Shown piece after piece: positions 56,537 to 64,000 of a stretch of DNA of 64,000 bases; position 1 is the first letter of the stretch, and each line of letters opens with the position of its first letter. The notes under the pieces are model-generated. The model was given only the letters and a program-made list of their open reading frames with translations. It did no database searches and was not told where the DNA came from. This DNA comes from Deltaproteobacteria bacterium (GTDB lineage Bacteria; Myxococcota; Kuafuiibacteriia; Kuafuiibacteriales; Kuafuiibacteriaceae). The translations under genes were made by a program, and so were the position numbers. Location: the NCBI GenBank assembly GCA_020632995.1, contig JACKEN010000017.1:65468-129467 (forward strand). Direction: 5' to 3'.

Positions 56537-58540
56537 TCAGGAGGCGGCCCTGGGGGCGGGCTCGACGTCATCGGAAAGGACCGTGATCTTCGCGGGTTGC
56601 CGGGCCGGGAGGACCACCCGGAACTCGGTCCCGGCCCCCACCTCGGAGCTCACTTCGAGGGTTCCCCCGTGCTCGGTGATGATCTGCTGGGTTAGCGCTA
56701 ACCCTAGTCCGGTGCCGGTGAGCTTGGTCGAGTAGAAGGGGTCGAAGATCCGGTCGAGGTGGGCCTCGGGGATGCCGACCCCGGCGTCCCGCACGAAGAT
56801 CACGAGTTGCGGGGGGGCGTCCGGGGCGTCCTCGCCCTCGAGGCGCGCGCCGAGGGTGAGCGCGCCGCCCTCTGGCATCGACTCCTTGCCATTGCGAACC
56901 AGGTTCAGCACCGCCTGCCGGATCTGATCCGGGTCCATCTCCACGATCAGCGGCTCGCCAGGCAGGTTGACGCTCACCGTGACCCCCGCCGCCGCGCAGT
57001 CGCGCCGCACGAAGGCCTCGATCGAGGACAACAGCTCGCCCACGTCCTGGCGCCGGGGCTCGGGCCGCGGGAGGCGGGCGAAGCGCAGGTACTCGTCGGT
57101 GATCGCGCTCAGGCGGTCCACCTCGCGCACGATCGCCCGGCACAGGGTGCGCGCGGCCTCCGCCTCGCCCTCGTTGGCGGCATCGGCCGCGAGGTCCTCG
57201 AGCATCTCGGCGTTGAGGCCGATGCTCGATAGGGGGTTTCGGATCTCGTGGGTCACGTGGGCGCTCATGCGGCCGATCGCGGCCAGGCGCTCCGAGCGGA
57301 TGAGGGCCTCCTTGGTGCGCACCGCCTCGGTGACGTCCTCGAGCGCCACCACCAGCCCGAGCACGTCGCCCCTCTCGCTCTCGAGCGGGGCCACCGTGAC
57401 GTCGGCCAACAGCTCGCCCACCGGCACCGCCGCCGCGTTGAAGGTGGCGCCCTGGGCCATGAGGTCTTCCAGCGCGCCCAGCCGCTCGGACAGGGCGGGG
57501 GCGAGGGGGAGGGCGCTCAGGGGCTGGCCCCGCACCGCGTCGGGGCCGAGGCCCCAGTGGAGCTCGGCCGCGCGGTTGGTGCTGGTGACCCGCAGGTCGC
57601 GGTCGGTCACCACCACCCCGGTGCGGAGGGAGCGCACGATGCTCTCGTGGTAGCGCTTGAGCTCCTCCACCCGGCGGTAGGCGCGCTCGAGCTCGGCCGC
57701 CTGCTTGTCGAGCTCCTCCTCGCGGTCCTTCCGGGAGCGGGCCATCAGGCGCAGCTCCTCGGCCAGGGACACCAGCTCGTCGCTCTTGGGGGCGGGCACC
57801 GCCTGTTCGTAGTCCCCCCGAGAGATCGCGCGGGCGTAGCGCACGAGGTGGTTGATCGGGGCGAGGGCGCGGCCGGACATGATGCTGAGGACCAGCCCGA
57901 TGAGGAGGGCCACGAAGGTCATCACCACCACGCTCCACACCGCGGCCCGCTCGTCCTCCTCGGCCCGGTGCACGGCGGCGTCCATCTCGTCGTTGATCAG
58001 GTTGTTGAGGGCGAACGTCTGCGCGTTCACCGACTTCTCGACCGCCTCGAGCTCGACCAGGGCGTCGTCGAGGGGCTTACCGTGGGTGACGCGGTCCAGG
58101 ATCTCGGCCGTGAGCTCGTCCAGGCGCCGGTGGAGGATGCTCATGCGGCTCACCCGGTCGAGGACGCCGCGGTAGAAGCTCGCCTTGCTCGCCACCCCGC
58201 GCGAGGTGGGGCGCTTCATCTGCTGCTCGGCCGCGTCCTTGAGCTCCTGCAAGGTGCTCTGCGTGACCTCGGAGAAGTAGTGCAGGGCCGAGCTCAGCAC
58301 GAGCTCCTTGTTCCTGAGGTCGTGCTCCTCCATGCCGCGGTCGAGGTAGCGGGAGCGGTTCTTCTGGTGGGTCTCGAGGCGGGCGGTGAGCCGGGCGAGG
58401 GCGATGTGGCCGTCCTTGATCGTCCTCAGGTCGGCCGCCATCGCCCGGATCTGCAGGACGCTGAAGAACGCCAGGAGGGCGAAGGTCACCAACAGGGCGA
58501 GGAACCCGAGGAAGACCTTCGTGCTGAGCGAGAGTCGCAC
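56537..58540 (-). CDS. Membrane sensor histidine kinase
   Basis: A 667-residue sensor kinase. It has a first membrane helix (residues 7-30), a large periplasmic helical region (about 31-200), a second helix (about 203-222), then HAMP. A PAS domain follows (about 298-405, with VTDRDLRVTSTNRAAE). HisKA carries phospho-acceptor His431 (SAHVTHEIRNPLSS). The HATPase domain has NLVRNGKES, DAGVGIPEAHL, FYSTKLTGTGLGLA and GTEFRVVLP. The start is GTG at 58540. No response regulator gene is adjacent. The stimulus is unknown. Confidence 0.95.
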   Translation of the reverse strand: MRLSLSTKVFLGFLALLVTFALLAFFSVLQIRAMAADLRTIKDGHIALARLTARLETHQKNRSRYLDRGMEEHDLRNKELVLSSALHYFSEVTQSTLQELKDAAEQQMKRPTSRGVASKASFYRGVLDRVSRMSILHRRLDELTAEILDRVTHGKPLDDALVELEAVEKSVNAQTFALNNLINDEMDAAVHRAEEDERAAVWSVVVMTFVALLIGLVLSIMSGRALAPINHLVRYARAISRGDYEQAVPAPKSDELVSLAEELRLMARSRKDREEELDKQAAELERAYRRVEELKRYHESIVRSLRTGVVVTDRDLRVTSTNRAAELHWGLGPDAVRGQPLSALPLAPALSERLGALEDLMAQGATFNAAAVPVGELLADVTVAPLESERGDVLGLVVALEDVTEAVRTKEALIRSERLAAIGRMSAHVTHEIRNPLSSIGLNAEMLEDLAADAANEGEAEAARTLCRAIVREVDRLSAITDEYLRFARLPRPEPRRQDVGELLSSIEAFVRRDCAAAGVTVSVNLPGEPLIVEMDPDQIRQAVLNLVRNGKESMPEGGALTLGARLEGEDAPDAPPQLVIFVRDAGVGIPEAHLDRIFDPFYSTKLTGTGLGLALTQQIITEHGGTLEVSSEVGAGTEFRVVLPARQPAKITVLSDDVEPAPRAAS

Positions 58541-58609
58541 CGAGCCCCAGCGTAGGTCATTGCGCGCACACCTACCAAGCCCGTCTTGTCACCGCCGCCC
58601 CCAGCCGGC

Positions 58610-59422
58610 ATGGATGAGCACGTGCGTGCCCTGGCGTTGATCGTGTGGGCCCTCGCCCAGACCCCCGCCGGGCCGCCCCCGGCGAGCGAGGCGGCGCCCC
58701 AGGACCCCGGGCCGATCGTGGACCGGGTGGTGGCCCGGGTGGACGACGCGGTCATCACCCTCTCCGAGCTGCGGGCCGAGACCCGGCTCCTGCTCCTCGA
58801 TGCCCGGAACCCGCTGCTGGCCCTGCAAGCCGAGCTGACCACGCCCCTGCTCACCTCGGTCCTGCGGAGCATGGTGCGCCGGACCCTGCTCCTGGCCGAG
58901 CTGCGCCGCCTCCAGCTCCGCGCGGCGCCGGACGAGGACGTGGCCCGCATGGTCCGGCGCTTCGAGTCCCGCTTCGGCAACGAGGCCGAGCTGGCCGCGT
59001 TCCTCCACACCATCGGGCTCACCGACCCCGACCCCGAGCTCGACCCGCGCCTCCAGGTGCCCCGCGCCCTGGTGGAGCGGGTGCGGCAGGAGGTAGAGGT
59101 GAACCGCTTCCTCGACGTGCGGGTGCGCCTCAACGTGGTGGTGGCCCCGGCCGAGGTGCGGGCCTGCTTCGAGGCGAACCGTGCGCGCTTCCCCGGCCAG
59201 TCCTACGAGCAGGTCGCGGCGCAGGTCCGCCTGCGCCTCACCGAGCAGAAGGAGGCACGGGCCCTCGCCGACGTGGTGGAGCAGCTGGAGTCGCGGGCCC
59301 GCATCCGGCTCGAGCCGCCCTTCGACGCGCCGGAGAAGGCCGCGGCCGAGGACGACAAGCTGGGTTTCAGCTGCCCGGAGACGGTGCGCGGCTACCTCGG
59401 GCCGCAGGAGCCGGCGCGGTGA
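58610..59422 (+). CDS. SurA N-terminal-like exported protein
   Basis: A 270-residue protein with an N-terminal signal-like segment (LALIVWALAQTPAG) and a SurA_N/PpiC-type helical domain. That domain includes VDRVVARVDDAVITLSELRAETRLLL, then LLTSVLRSMVRRTLLLAELRRLQL. No parvulin (rotamase) domain is present. It would be a periplasmic chaperone-like protein. The GTG of the GNAT gene overlaps its stop (GTGA), so the two are coupled. It is divergent from the histidine kinase. Confidence 0.75.
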   Translation: MDEHVRALALIVWALAQTPAGPPPASEAAPQDPGPIVDRVVARVDDAVITLSELRAETRLLLLDARNPLLALQAELTTPLLTSVLRSMVRRTLLLAELRRLQLRAAPDEDVARMVRRFESRFGNEAELAAFLHTIGLTDPDPELDPRLQVPRALVERVRQEVEVNRFLDVRVRLNVVVAPAEVRACFEANRARFPGQSYEQVAAQVRLRLTEQKEARALADVVEQLESRARIRLEPPFDAPEKAAAEDDKLGFSCPETVRGYLGPQEPAR

Positions 59423-59892
59423 TCGCGCGCCGCGCGCGCGCGGACGAGGCGGCGGCGCTGGCCGCGCTGGCCGCGCTCGCCCACGTCGAGGGCTGGAGCA
59501 CCGAGGCGCTCGCGAAGGCGGCCACCGAGCCGGCGTGGGGCCTGTGGGTCCTGCCCGACGCGGTGGGGCCGCGGGGCTTTGCGCTGGTGCAGGTGGTGGC
59601 GGACGAGGCGGAGCTCCTGCTGATCGCGGTGCGGCCCGAGGCGCGGCGGAGCGGCGCGGGGCGCGCGCTCTTCGAGGCGGCGCGACGCCAGGCGGTGGCG
59701 GAAGGGGCGGAGGCGATGTTCCTCGAGGTGGCGGCGAACAACCACGCGGCGCTCGCGTTCTACGCGGCCTTGGGGTTCTCCGAGGTGGGCCGGCGCCGGC
59801 GCTACTACGCGGACGGGCAGGACGCGGTGGCGATGCGGGCGGATCTGGGCTCCGGCAAAGGTCCGTTGCCACCCTCTGAGGCCGCGCCGTAG
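59419..59892 (+). CDS. GNAT-family N-acetyltransferase (RimI-like)
   Basis: A 157-residue GNAT enzyme with the acetyl-CoA loop RPEARRSGAGRALFEAA and the C-terminal motif VAANNHAALAFYAALGFSEVGRRRRYY. This resembles RimI, which acetylates ribosomal protein S18 or related N-termini; the substrate here is not proven. It overlaps the SurA-like gene by 4 bp. Confidence 0.88.
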   Translation: MIARRARADEAAALAALAALAHVEGWSTEALAKAATEPAWGLWVLPDAVGPRGFALVQVVADEAELLLIAVRPEARRSGAGRALFEAARRQAVAEGAEAMFLEVAANNHAALAFYAALGFSEVGRRRRYYADGQDAVAMRADLGSGKGPLPPSEAAP

Positions 59893-59906
59893 GCTGATGG
59901 GCGTCG

Positions 59907-60512
59907 ATGTCGGGCGCGCGCCACCTCCTGTTCGTCACCCTCCTGCTGGGCGCCGCCGGCTGCGGCGGCTTCGAGCGCAAGCCGATCGACGGGGGCACCA
60001 CCAACCCTGACGCGGGCACCGAGAGCGACGCCGGCTACAACGGCATGCCCTCCGGCGCCATCCAGGTCCGCACGGTGCTCGATGGCGACACCATCATCGT
60101 CGGCGCCAACGCCACCGTCCGCACCCCGGACGGGCAGGCCATGGACGGCACCAAGATCCGGCTCATCGGGATCGACTCCCCGGAGATCGCCCACGCCCCG
60201 GATCCCGCCGACTGCTGGGGCGACGAGGCCCACGAGTTCACTCGCGGCCTGGTGGGCGGGCGCATCGTCACCCTCGACTACGATCCGCTCCACTGCGCGC
60301 CGCCGGGCGCCGTCACCGGCTGCCGCGACGACTACGGCCGGCTCCTCGCCTACGTGATCATCGGGGAGAAGACCCTGAACCAGGAGCTGCTCTCCACCGG
60401 GAACGCCCGCGTGTTCCGCGGGGCGCGCTTCCAGCACCGCGACACCACGCTCTACAACGCCCTCGAGGCCGAGGCGAAGGCCGCCGGGCTCGGGATGTGG
60501 TCGTGTCCGTAG
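59907..60512 (+). CDS. SNase-like nuclease lipoprotein
   Basis: A 201-residue lipoprotein (lipobox GAAGC) with a thermonuclease domain. VRTVLDGDTIIV, KIRLIGIDSPE, DYGRLLAYVII and the C-terminal EAKAAGLGMW are family hallmarks; the active-site Arg and Glu are in the RLIGIDSPE region. The linker has a short PDAG-type stalk. It would cut extracellular nucleic acid at the cell surface. It overlaps the start of the MobA-like gene by 16 bp. Confidence 0.88.
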   Translation: MSGARHLLFVTLLLGAAGCGGFERKPIDGGTTNPDAGTESDAGYNGMPSGAIQVRTVLDGDTIIVGANATVRTPDGQAMDGTKIRLIGIDSPEIAHAPDPADCWGDEAHEFTRGLVGGRIVTLDYDPLHCAPPGAVTGCRDDYGRLLAYVIIGEKTLNQELLSTGNARVFRGARFQHRDTTLYNALEAEAKAAGLGMWSCP

Positions 60513-61111
60513 GCGAGACGCCAGCCGAGGACACCTTCACCCTGGCGGTGCTGGCCGGCGGGCGAGGGGAGCGGCTCGGCGGGCGCGTGAAGCCCCTTGC
60601 CCAGCTGGACGGCGAGACGCTCGCCGAGCGCATCCTGCGCGTGCTCGGGCCCGAGGCGAAGGAGACCTTCCTCGTCGCGCCCGCCCGCCTCACCGGGCGG
60701 CTGGCCGAGCTGGCCCTCGTGGTCGAGGACCCGGGCGAGGGCCCCGGCCAGGCGGTGTACGCGGCGGCGCGGCTCGCCCAGGCCCCGTGGTTGTTGGTGG
60801 TGGCAGGGGATCACGTCGCCCCCTGTCCAGCCCTGCTCCGGCGCCTGTGGGCCCAGCGGCAGGGGGTGGACGCGGTGGTGGTCCGGGCGGAAGGCCGCTT
60901 GCAAGGCACCTACGCCCTGTTCCGTCGGGACGCGGTCACCGCGCTCGATGCCCCCGGGCCGCGCAGCCTGCGCGAGATCTTCAGCGCGGTGCGGGTGCAG
61001 GAGGTGTCGGAGGACGCCCTCTCCGACGAGGAGCGGGCCGCCCTGCAGGACGTGGACACCCCGGAGGACGCCGCCCGCTTCGGTATCTCCCTGCCTCCCC
61101 CCGAGCGCTGA
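60497..61111 (+). CDS. MobA-like nucleotidyltransferase
   Basis: A 204-residue protein with the NTP-transferase signature LAGGRGERLGGRVKPLAQLDG and a downstream VVAGDHVAPCP, like MobA (molybdenum cofactor guanylyltransferase) or related sugar-nucleotide enzymes. The acidic DVDTPEDAARFG end fits MobA. The start is a GTG within the SNase gene (60497, or 60503). MobA would attach GMP to molybdopterin; this assignment is tentative. Confidence 0.75.
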   Translation: MVVSVGETPAEDTFTLAVLAGGRGERLGGRVKPLAQLDGETLAERILRVLGPEAKETFLVAPARLTGRLAELALVVEDPGEGPGQAVYAAARLAQAPWLLVVAGDHVAPCPALLRRLWAQRQGVDAVVVRAEGRLQGTYALFRRDAVTALDAPGPRSLREIFSAVRVQEVSEDALSDEERAALQDVDTPEDAARFGISLPPPER

Positions 61112-61192
61112 CTGTCCCAGTTGGGACAGGTCTCGGGTCCTTGGCCGGCCCAGGTTGCGGTCGGGCCCGGCCCTCAGGATGATGCGACCTGG

Positions 61193-61759
61193 ATGCTGCG
61201 ACCGGACCTCGCCCCGCTGGACGCCTACCTCGGCGACGCGGCAAGCCTCAGCGAGGCCGAGTTCCTGGAGCGCTACCCGTACCCGGTGCTGGTGATTCAG
61301 GAGCCCTCACCGGATGTGATGTCGCGCATACGGCGGCCGGAGACGGTGATCCAGGAGGTCCGCACCATGACCTTCGACGTGGACATCTCCCGCACGAACC
61401 TGGGCGCGAGCCTCGACGCGCTCTGCCTGCAGGCGAGGCCGAGGCGTGGCGTGGCCTCCAACCGCGTGTCGATGGGGCGCTCCCCCGACGCCGACGTGGT
61501 GCTCCTCGACGAGAGCGTGTCCCGCTTCCACGCGGAGCTGTCGTGGGGCGCGAGCAAGGAGCGTTGCGTGGTCACCGATCTCGGGGCCAAGAACGGGACC
61601 TTCGTGGATGGGGTGCGCCTGTCGGCCCACGTCCGGGCGGAGCTCTTCAGCGGGTCCGCGGTGACCTTCGGGTCGCTCGCGGCGCGCTTCTACTCGCCCT
61701 CGGGGTTCCTGGCGTGGCTGGTGGCGGGGGCGCCGCGCTCGGGCGCGGCGCCAGCGTAG
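61193..61759 (+). CDS. FHA-domain protein
   Basis: A 188-residue protein whose C-terminal half is a forkhead-associated domain that binds phosphothreonine. The core is VSMGRSPDADVVLLDESVSRFHAEL, then VVTDLGAKNGTFVDGVRL. The GR, SxxH and NGT motifs are intact. The N-terminal region is helical and unassigned. I start at the ATG at 61193, where the coding signal begins. It could read out Ser/Thr kinase signalling, common in this organism, but no kinase is adjacent. Confidence 0.85.
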   Translation: MLRPDLAPLDAYLGDAASLSEAEFLERYPYPVLVIQEPSPDVMSRIRRPETVIQEVRTMTFDVDISRTNLGASLDALCLQARPRRGVASNRVSMGRSPDADVVLLDESVSRFHAELSWGASKERCVVTDLGAKNGTFVDGVRLSAHVRAELFSGSAVTFGSLAARFYSPSGFLAWLVAGAPRSGAAPA

Positions 61760-61766
61760 CGGTACG

Positions 61767-62165
61767 CTAGTAGACGCCGATGTAGCTGCGCCACAGGTCC
61801 AGGCTCTGCGCGCTGGTGGTGGTGCAGTTCACCGAGCCGTCGATCTGGACGCTGTGACCGGTGAGGAAGGCGGTCATCAGGGTGTTGTACGCGTTGCGCG
61901 CGGTCACCGCGTTGTGCCCGTAGGGGGCCTCGGTCCGTCCGCCGTTGATGATGATCCACCGCGTGGTCGGGGTGCTGTTGGTGTAGCAGGTGGAGTCCTC
62001 GAGCCGGAACTGGAAGCGGGGCTGGTTCCCGTTCGTCGTGAGCTCGGGGTAGGTCCCCACGAAGGTGACCCGGCCCTTGATCCAGGCGGCCTCGGCCGCG
62101 GAGGCGAAGCCGAGCGAGAGGACGAGGGCGAGGGAGGCGATGGTTCGGTTGATGATGGTCTTCAT
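61767..62165 (-). CDS. Small exported protein of unknown function
   Basis: A 132-residue protein with a clear Sec signal peptide (MKTIINRTIASLALVLSLGF, then ASAAEA). The mature 105 residues are beta-rich, with two Cys that could form a disulfide (STCYTNST and VNCTTT). No family is recognised. It lies 30 bp upstream of the end of the following minus-strand gene. Confidence 0.65.
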   Translation of the reverse strand: MKTIINRTIASLALVLSLGFASAAEAAWIKGRVTFVGTYPELTTNGNQPRFQFRLEDSTCYTNSTPTTRWIIINGGRTEAPYGHNAVTARNAYNTLMTAFLTGHSVQIDGSVNCTTTSAQSLDLWRSYIGVY

Positions 62166-62195
62166 GTCAAGTTCTCCTGCAAGGTTGGGCCGAGC

Positions 62196-63194
62196 TCACC
62201 AGGCGTTGCTGATCTCGGCGGTGTAGAGGTCCCAGAAGTCGTCGCTGAGGGTGAAGGTCGCTCGGCTCCACATGCCGTTGAGCGAGCTGGTGGCGTCGGA
62301 GGAGCCGCCGTAGCCCCCCCGGAACCGGGCGGTGGACCAGGCGTGCTCGCCCGGGTACCACTGGGAGAGCGAGCCGACGAAGCGGCTCTCCGGGTGGGCC
62401 TCGGGCTCCCCCACGTTGTTGAAGGGCAGGCCCTCCGAGGTGCAGTCGCGGTTGAGGCAGGCCCAGAAGTTGCGGCCGTTCCCGTTCACGTCGTCGTTGC
62501 ACCACCAGTCGCTGTAGATCGAGTCCTCCCCGTCGTTCCAAGGGCCGGAGTATTGGTGGTGCTTGCTGGCCGAGAAGAAGACGTACGGGAAGTAGATGCC
62601 TCCGGAGTCCGTCCAGAGCATCGGGAAGCCCTCGGGCAGCGACGAGACCGGCGTGAACCTGCCGGGCACGAAGGTGAGCCAGTGCCCCTCGTCGCCGATC
62701 GCGACCGCGCGTCGCCCCTCGGGCAGGAACCAGGTGCGCCCGCCGTCGGTGGAGGTGAGGTTCACCGTGATGCCCTGGTTGTCGCCGACGTGGGTGTCGT
62801 CGCAGAAGCCGCCCGAGGACGGCCCGTAGCCTCCGTCGAGGGCCCACAGGAACACGTACTTGATGATGATCTTCAGCTCGGCGCACCCCACGCCCACGCA
62901 GCCGTTGGGCCTGACCTGGAAGAGCGTGATGGGCTCGTAGATCCGGGTGGCGCTCTCCGCCGAGTCGAACACGAAGTAGGGCTTGAAGTGCTCGGCCAGC
63001 TGGTCCTCGTACGCGTCGATGAGGAAGTCCTGGTCCTGATCGCCGTCGCCGAGGGCCGGGCCGGCGAAGATCCGGGTCGGCAGCGTCAGGGGCCCACGGG
63101 TGTACTGCACCGAGGGGATGATGGGGATGGCGAGGGCGGGCGAGGCCACCGCCGCCAGGCCCACGGCGAGCGCAATCGTGCTTGCGAGTTTCAT
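62196..63194 (-). CDS. Exported protein, possibly Vps62-like
   Basis: A 332-residue secreted protein (signal peptide ending SPALA). The mature part includes DAYEDQLAEHFKPYFVFDSAESATRIYEP, which resembles the N-terminal pattern of Vps62-like domains, and several aromatic/Gly motifs (SDWWCNDDVNGNGRNFWACLN). It contains three likely Cys pairs. The ATG at 63194 is chosen by the signal peptide; the longer frame is antisense to neighbouring sequence. Function unknown. Confidence 0.65.
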   Translation of the reverse strand: MKLASTIALAVGLAAVASPALAIPIIPSVQYTRGPLTLPTRIFAGPALGDGDQDQDFLIDAYEDQLAEHFKPYFVFDSAESATRIYEPITLFQVRPNGCVGVGCAELKIIIKYVFLWALDGGYGPSSGGFCDDTHVGDNQGITVNLTSTDGGRTWFLPEGRRAVAIGDEGHWLTFVPGRFTPVSSLPEGFPMLWTDSGGIYFPYVFFSASKHHQYSGPWNDGEDSIYSDWWCNDDVNGNGRNFWACLNRDCTSEGLPFNNVGEPEAHPESRFVGSLSQWYPGEHAWSTARFRGGYGGSSDATSSLNGMWSRATFTLSDDFWDLYTAEISNAW

Positions 63195-63208
63195 GTCAAC
63201 TCTCCTTT

Positions 63209-64000
63209 CTAGAGGCGGGTGAAGCCGATGGTCGGCGCCGACCACATGCCGGCGAAGCGCAACAGGAGCCCGTCGGGGTATGCGGTGGTCACCCGGAGCA
63301 GGCGCCCCGCCGCGGTCTGCGCGATGTGCTGCTCCTGGTAGGGCCCGAGGAACGCGCCGTGGCGGGCGCTCAGGTTGCTCACCGAGGTGGCGTTCCAGAT
63401 CGCGGAGATCCGCGGGCCGTTGTCCTGGTAGCCGTCGAGGTACGCGATGTGCCGCCCCGCCGCCGCCTGGCGCTGGAACTCGGCCTGGTACTCGCTCGGG
63501 CTGAGCCCCGACCACGCCGCGAAGCCGCCCACCGCGGTCTGGTCCCACAGCGCGGTGACCACGAGGCCGCTCGAGGTGCGGGTGAAGACCAGGTTCACCG
63601 GCCGGTAGCCCGACCTCGCGAAGGCCGAGTACAGGCTGTTGTGCACCGACACCGAGACAGCGTGATACTCGAGCCACGCGCTGCCGCTCTTCTGCTCGAA
63701 CAGGGTGGCGTAGCGGAGCTGGGTCCCGTCCAGGTACGCGTCCACGTGGGTGAGGCGAAAGCCGCGGGCCCGCATGTCGGCCACCCGGGCCTCGTACGCG
63801 GCCTGGTCCATCCCGTGGTCGGCCCGCCAGGGGTACGGGCTGCCGCGGGTGAAGATCGCGTTCACGTAAGGGAAGTTGACGCCGAGGAACGGCAGGCTGC
63901 TGACGTCGACCCAGGTGGGGCGGTAGCCCTCGGCCACGAAGTCCTCGAACACCGCCTGGTACTCGCTGATCGGGACCTGCCGGATCACCCGCTGCCCGTC
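63209..64000 (-). CDS. Bacterial tandem-repeat (BTRD1-like) protein, partial
   Basis: The last 263 or so residues of a protein cut by the right edge of the window; the frame stays open. It is built of several repeats of about 50 residues, each with a pattern such as GYRPVNLVFTR or GFRLTHVDAYLDG followed by a small beta hairpin and WSGLS- or WLEYH-like ends. This matches bacterial tandem-repeat domain 1, found in secreted myxobacterial and fungal polyglycine-hydrolase-like proteins. It is probably exported and binds or acts on polymers; no catalytic centre is visible in this part. Confidence 0.8.
   Translation of the reverse strand, partial: DGQRVIRQVPISEYQAVFEDFVAEGYRPTWVDVSSLPFLGVNFPYVNAIFTRGSPYPWRADHGMDQAAYEARVADMRARGFRLTHVDAYLDGTQLRYATLFEQKSGSAWLEYHAVSVSVHNSLYSAFARSGYRPVNLVFTRTSSGLVVTALWDQTAVGGFAAWSGLSPSEYQAEFQRQAAAGRHIAYLDGYQDNGPRISAIWNATSVSNLSARHGAFLGPYQEQHIAQTAAGRLLRVTTAYPDGLLLRFAGMWSAPTIGFTRL

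Overview
The window is a high-GC, gene-dense chromosomal segment from a Gram-negative bacterium, most likely a member of Myxococcota (a Polyangia-like lineage). This placement is inferred from many secreted lipoproteins with Asp-Ala-Gly stalks, a Ser/Thr kinase with PEGA domains, a protein made of bacterial tandem-repeat (BTRD1-like) units, MJ0042/GYF/TPR proteins and an RHS polymorphic toxin. No 16S or other marker was available to confirm it.

Layout. 1-5 kb: end of a receiver-domain protein and a minus-strand lipoprotein-proB-proA-lipoprotein operon. 5-9 kb: a lipoprotein-type SAM methyltransferase, a membrane protein, and an operon fabD-fabG-(membrane-anchored prokaryotic RING protein)-(ABC ATPase). 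10.8-13 kb: divergent fabH, then rpmF and a DUF177/YceD gene; plsX is not present. 13-19.7 kb: a respiratory and oxygen-related neighbourhood with a large multiheme c-type cytochrome lipoprotein preceded by an FNR-type palindrome, a TupA-like binding lipoprotein, a hemerythrin/ODP fusion and a CcmH/CycH Ig-like lipoprotein. 19.8-21.5 kb: a duplicated two-gene module of unknown function whose larger proteins share a C-terminal FPKRL tail. 21.7-23.5 kb: rplU-rpmA-obg, followed by tandem repeats. 24-27 kb: a three-CBM alpha-amylase lipoprotein. 28-30.5 kb: an atpD-atpC operon separated from the other ATP synthase genes. 30.6-39.9 kb: a SRPBCC protein, a DciA-like protein, lipoproteins, a PEGA-type Ser/Thr kinase, and a MerR-like/sigma-region-4-like pair. 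39.9-46.7 kb: purH, a TPR/GYF protein, purD, a HAD phosphatase and a TfoX-N protein in one tight run. 46.9-47.6 kb: a membrane-anchored beta-carbonic anhydrase.

47.8-55 kb is an accessory island. An IS transposase abuts an RHS C-terminal fragment. The fragment carries a self-cleaving Hint domain and ends in a domain that I read as a BMT5-like (DUF2431) RNA methyltransferase. Immediately downstream are a small acidic protein in the immunity position and an AlkB-family 2-oxoglutarate/Fe(II) dioxygenase. A 47-bp near-identical direct repeat lies on both sides, and a decayed RAYT transposase follows. A methyltransferase toxin paired with a candidate demethylase is the most exciting possibility here: the toxin would methylate RNA and the AlkB protein could reverse it. 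The domain calls rest on sequence motifs; the immunity-by-demethylation idea is inference.

55-64 kb: an M16 peptidase, a sensor histidine kinase, a SurA-N-like protein, a GNAT enzyme, an SNase lipoprotein, a MobA-like nucleotidyltransferase, an FHA protein and three exported minus-strand proteins, the last cut by the window edge. Start codons were adjusted by family alignment, operon overlap and Shine-Dalgarno-like sequence. No tRNA, rRNA or CRISPR array was seen.
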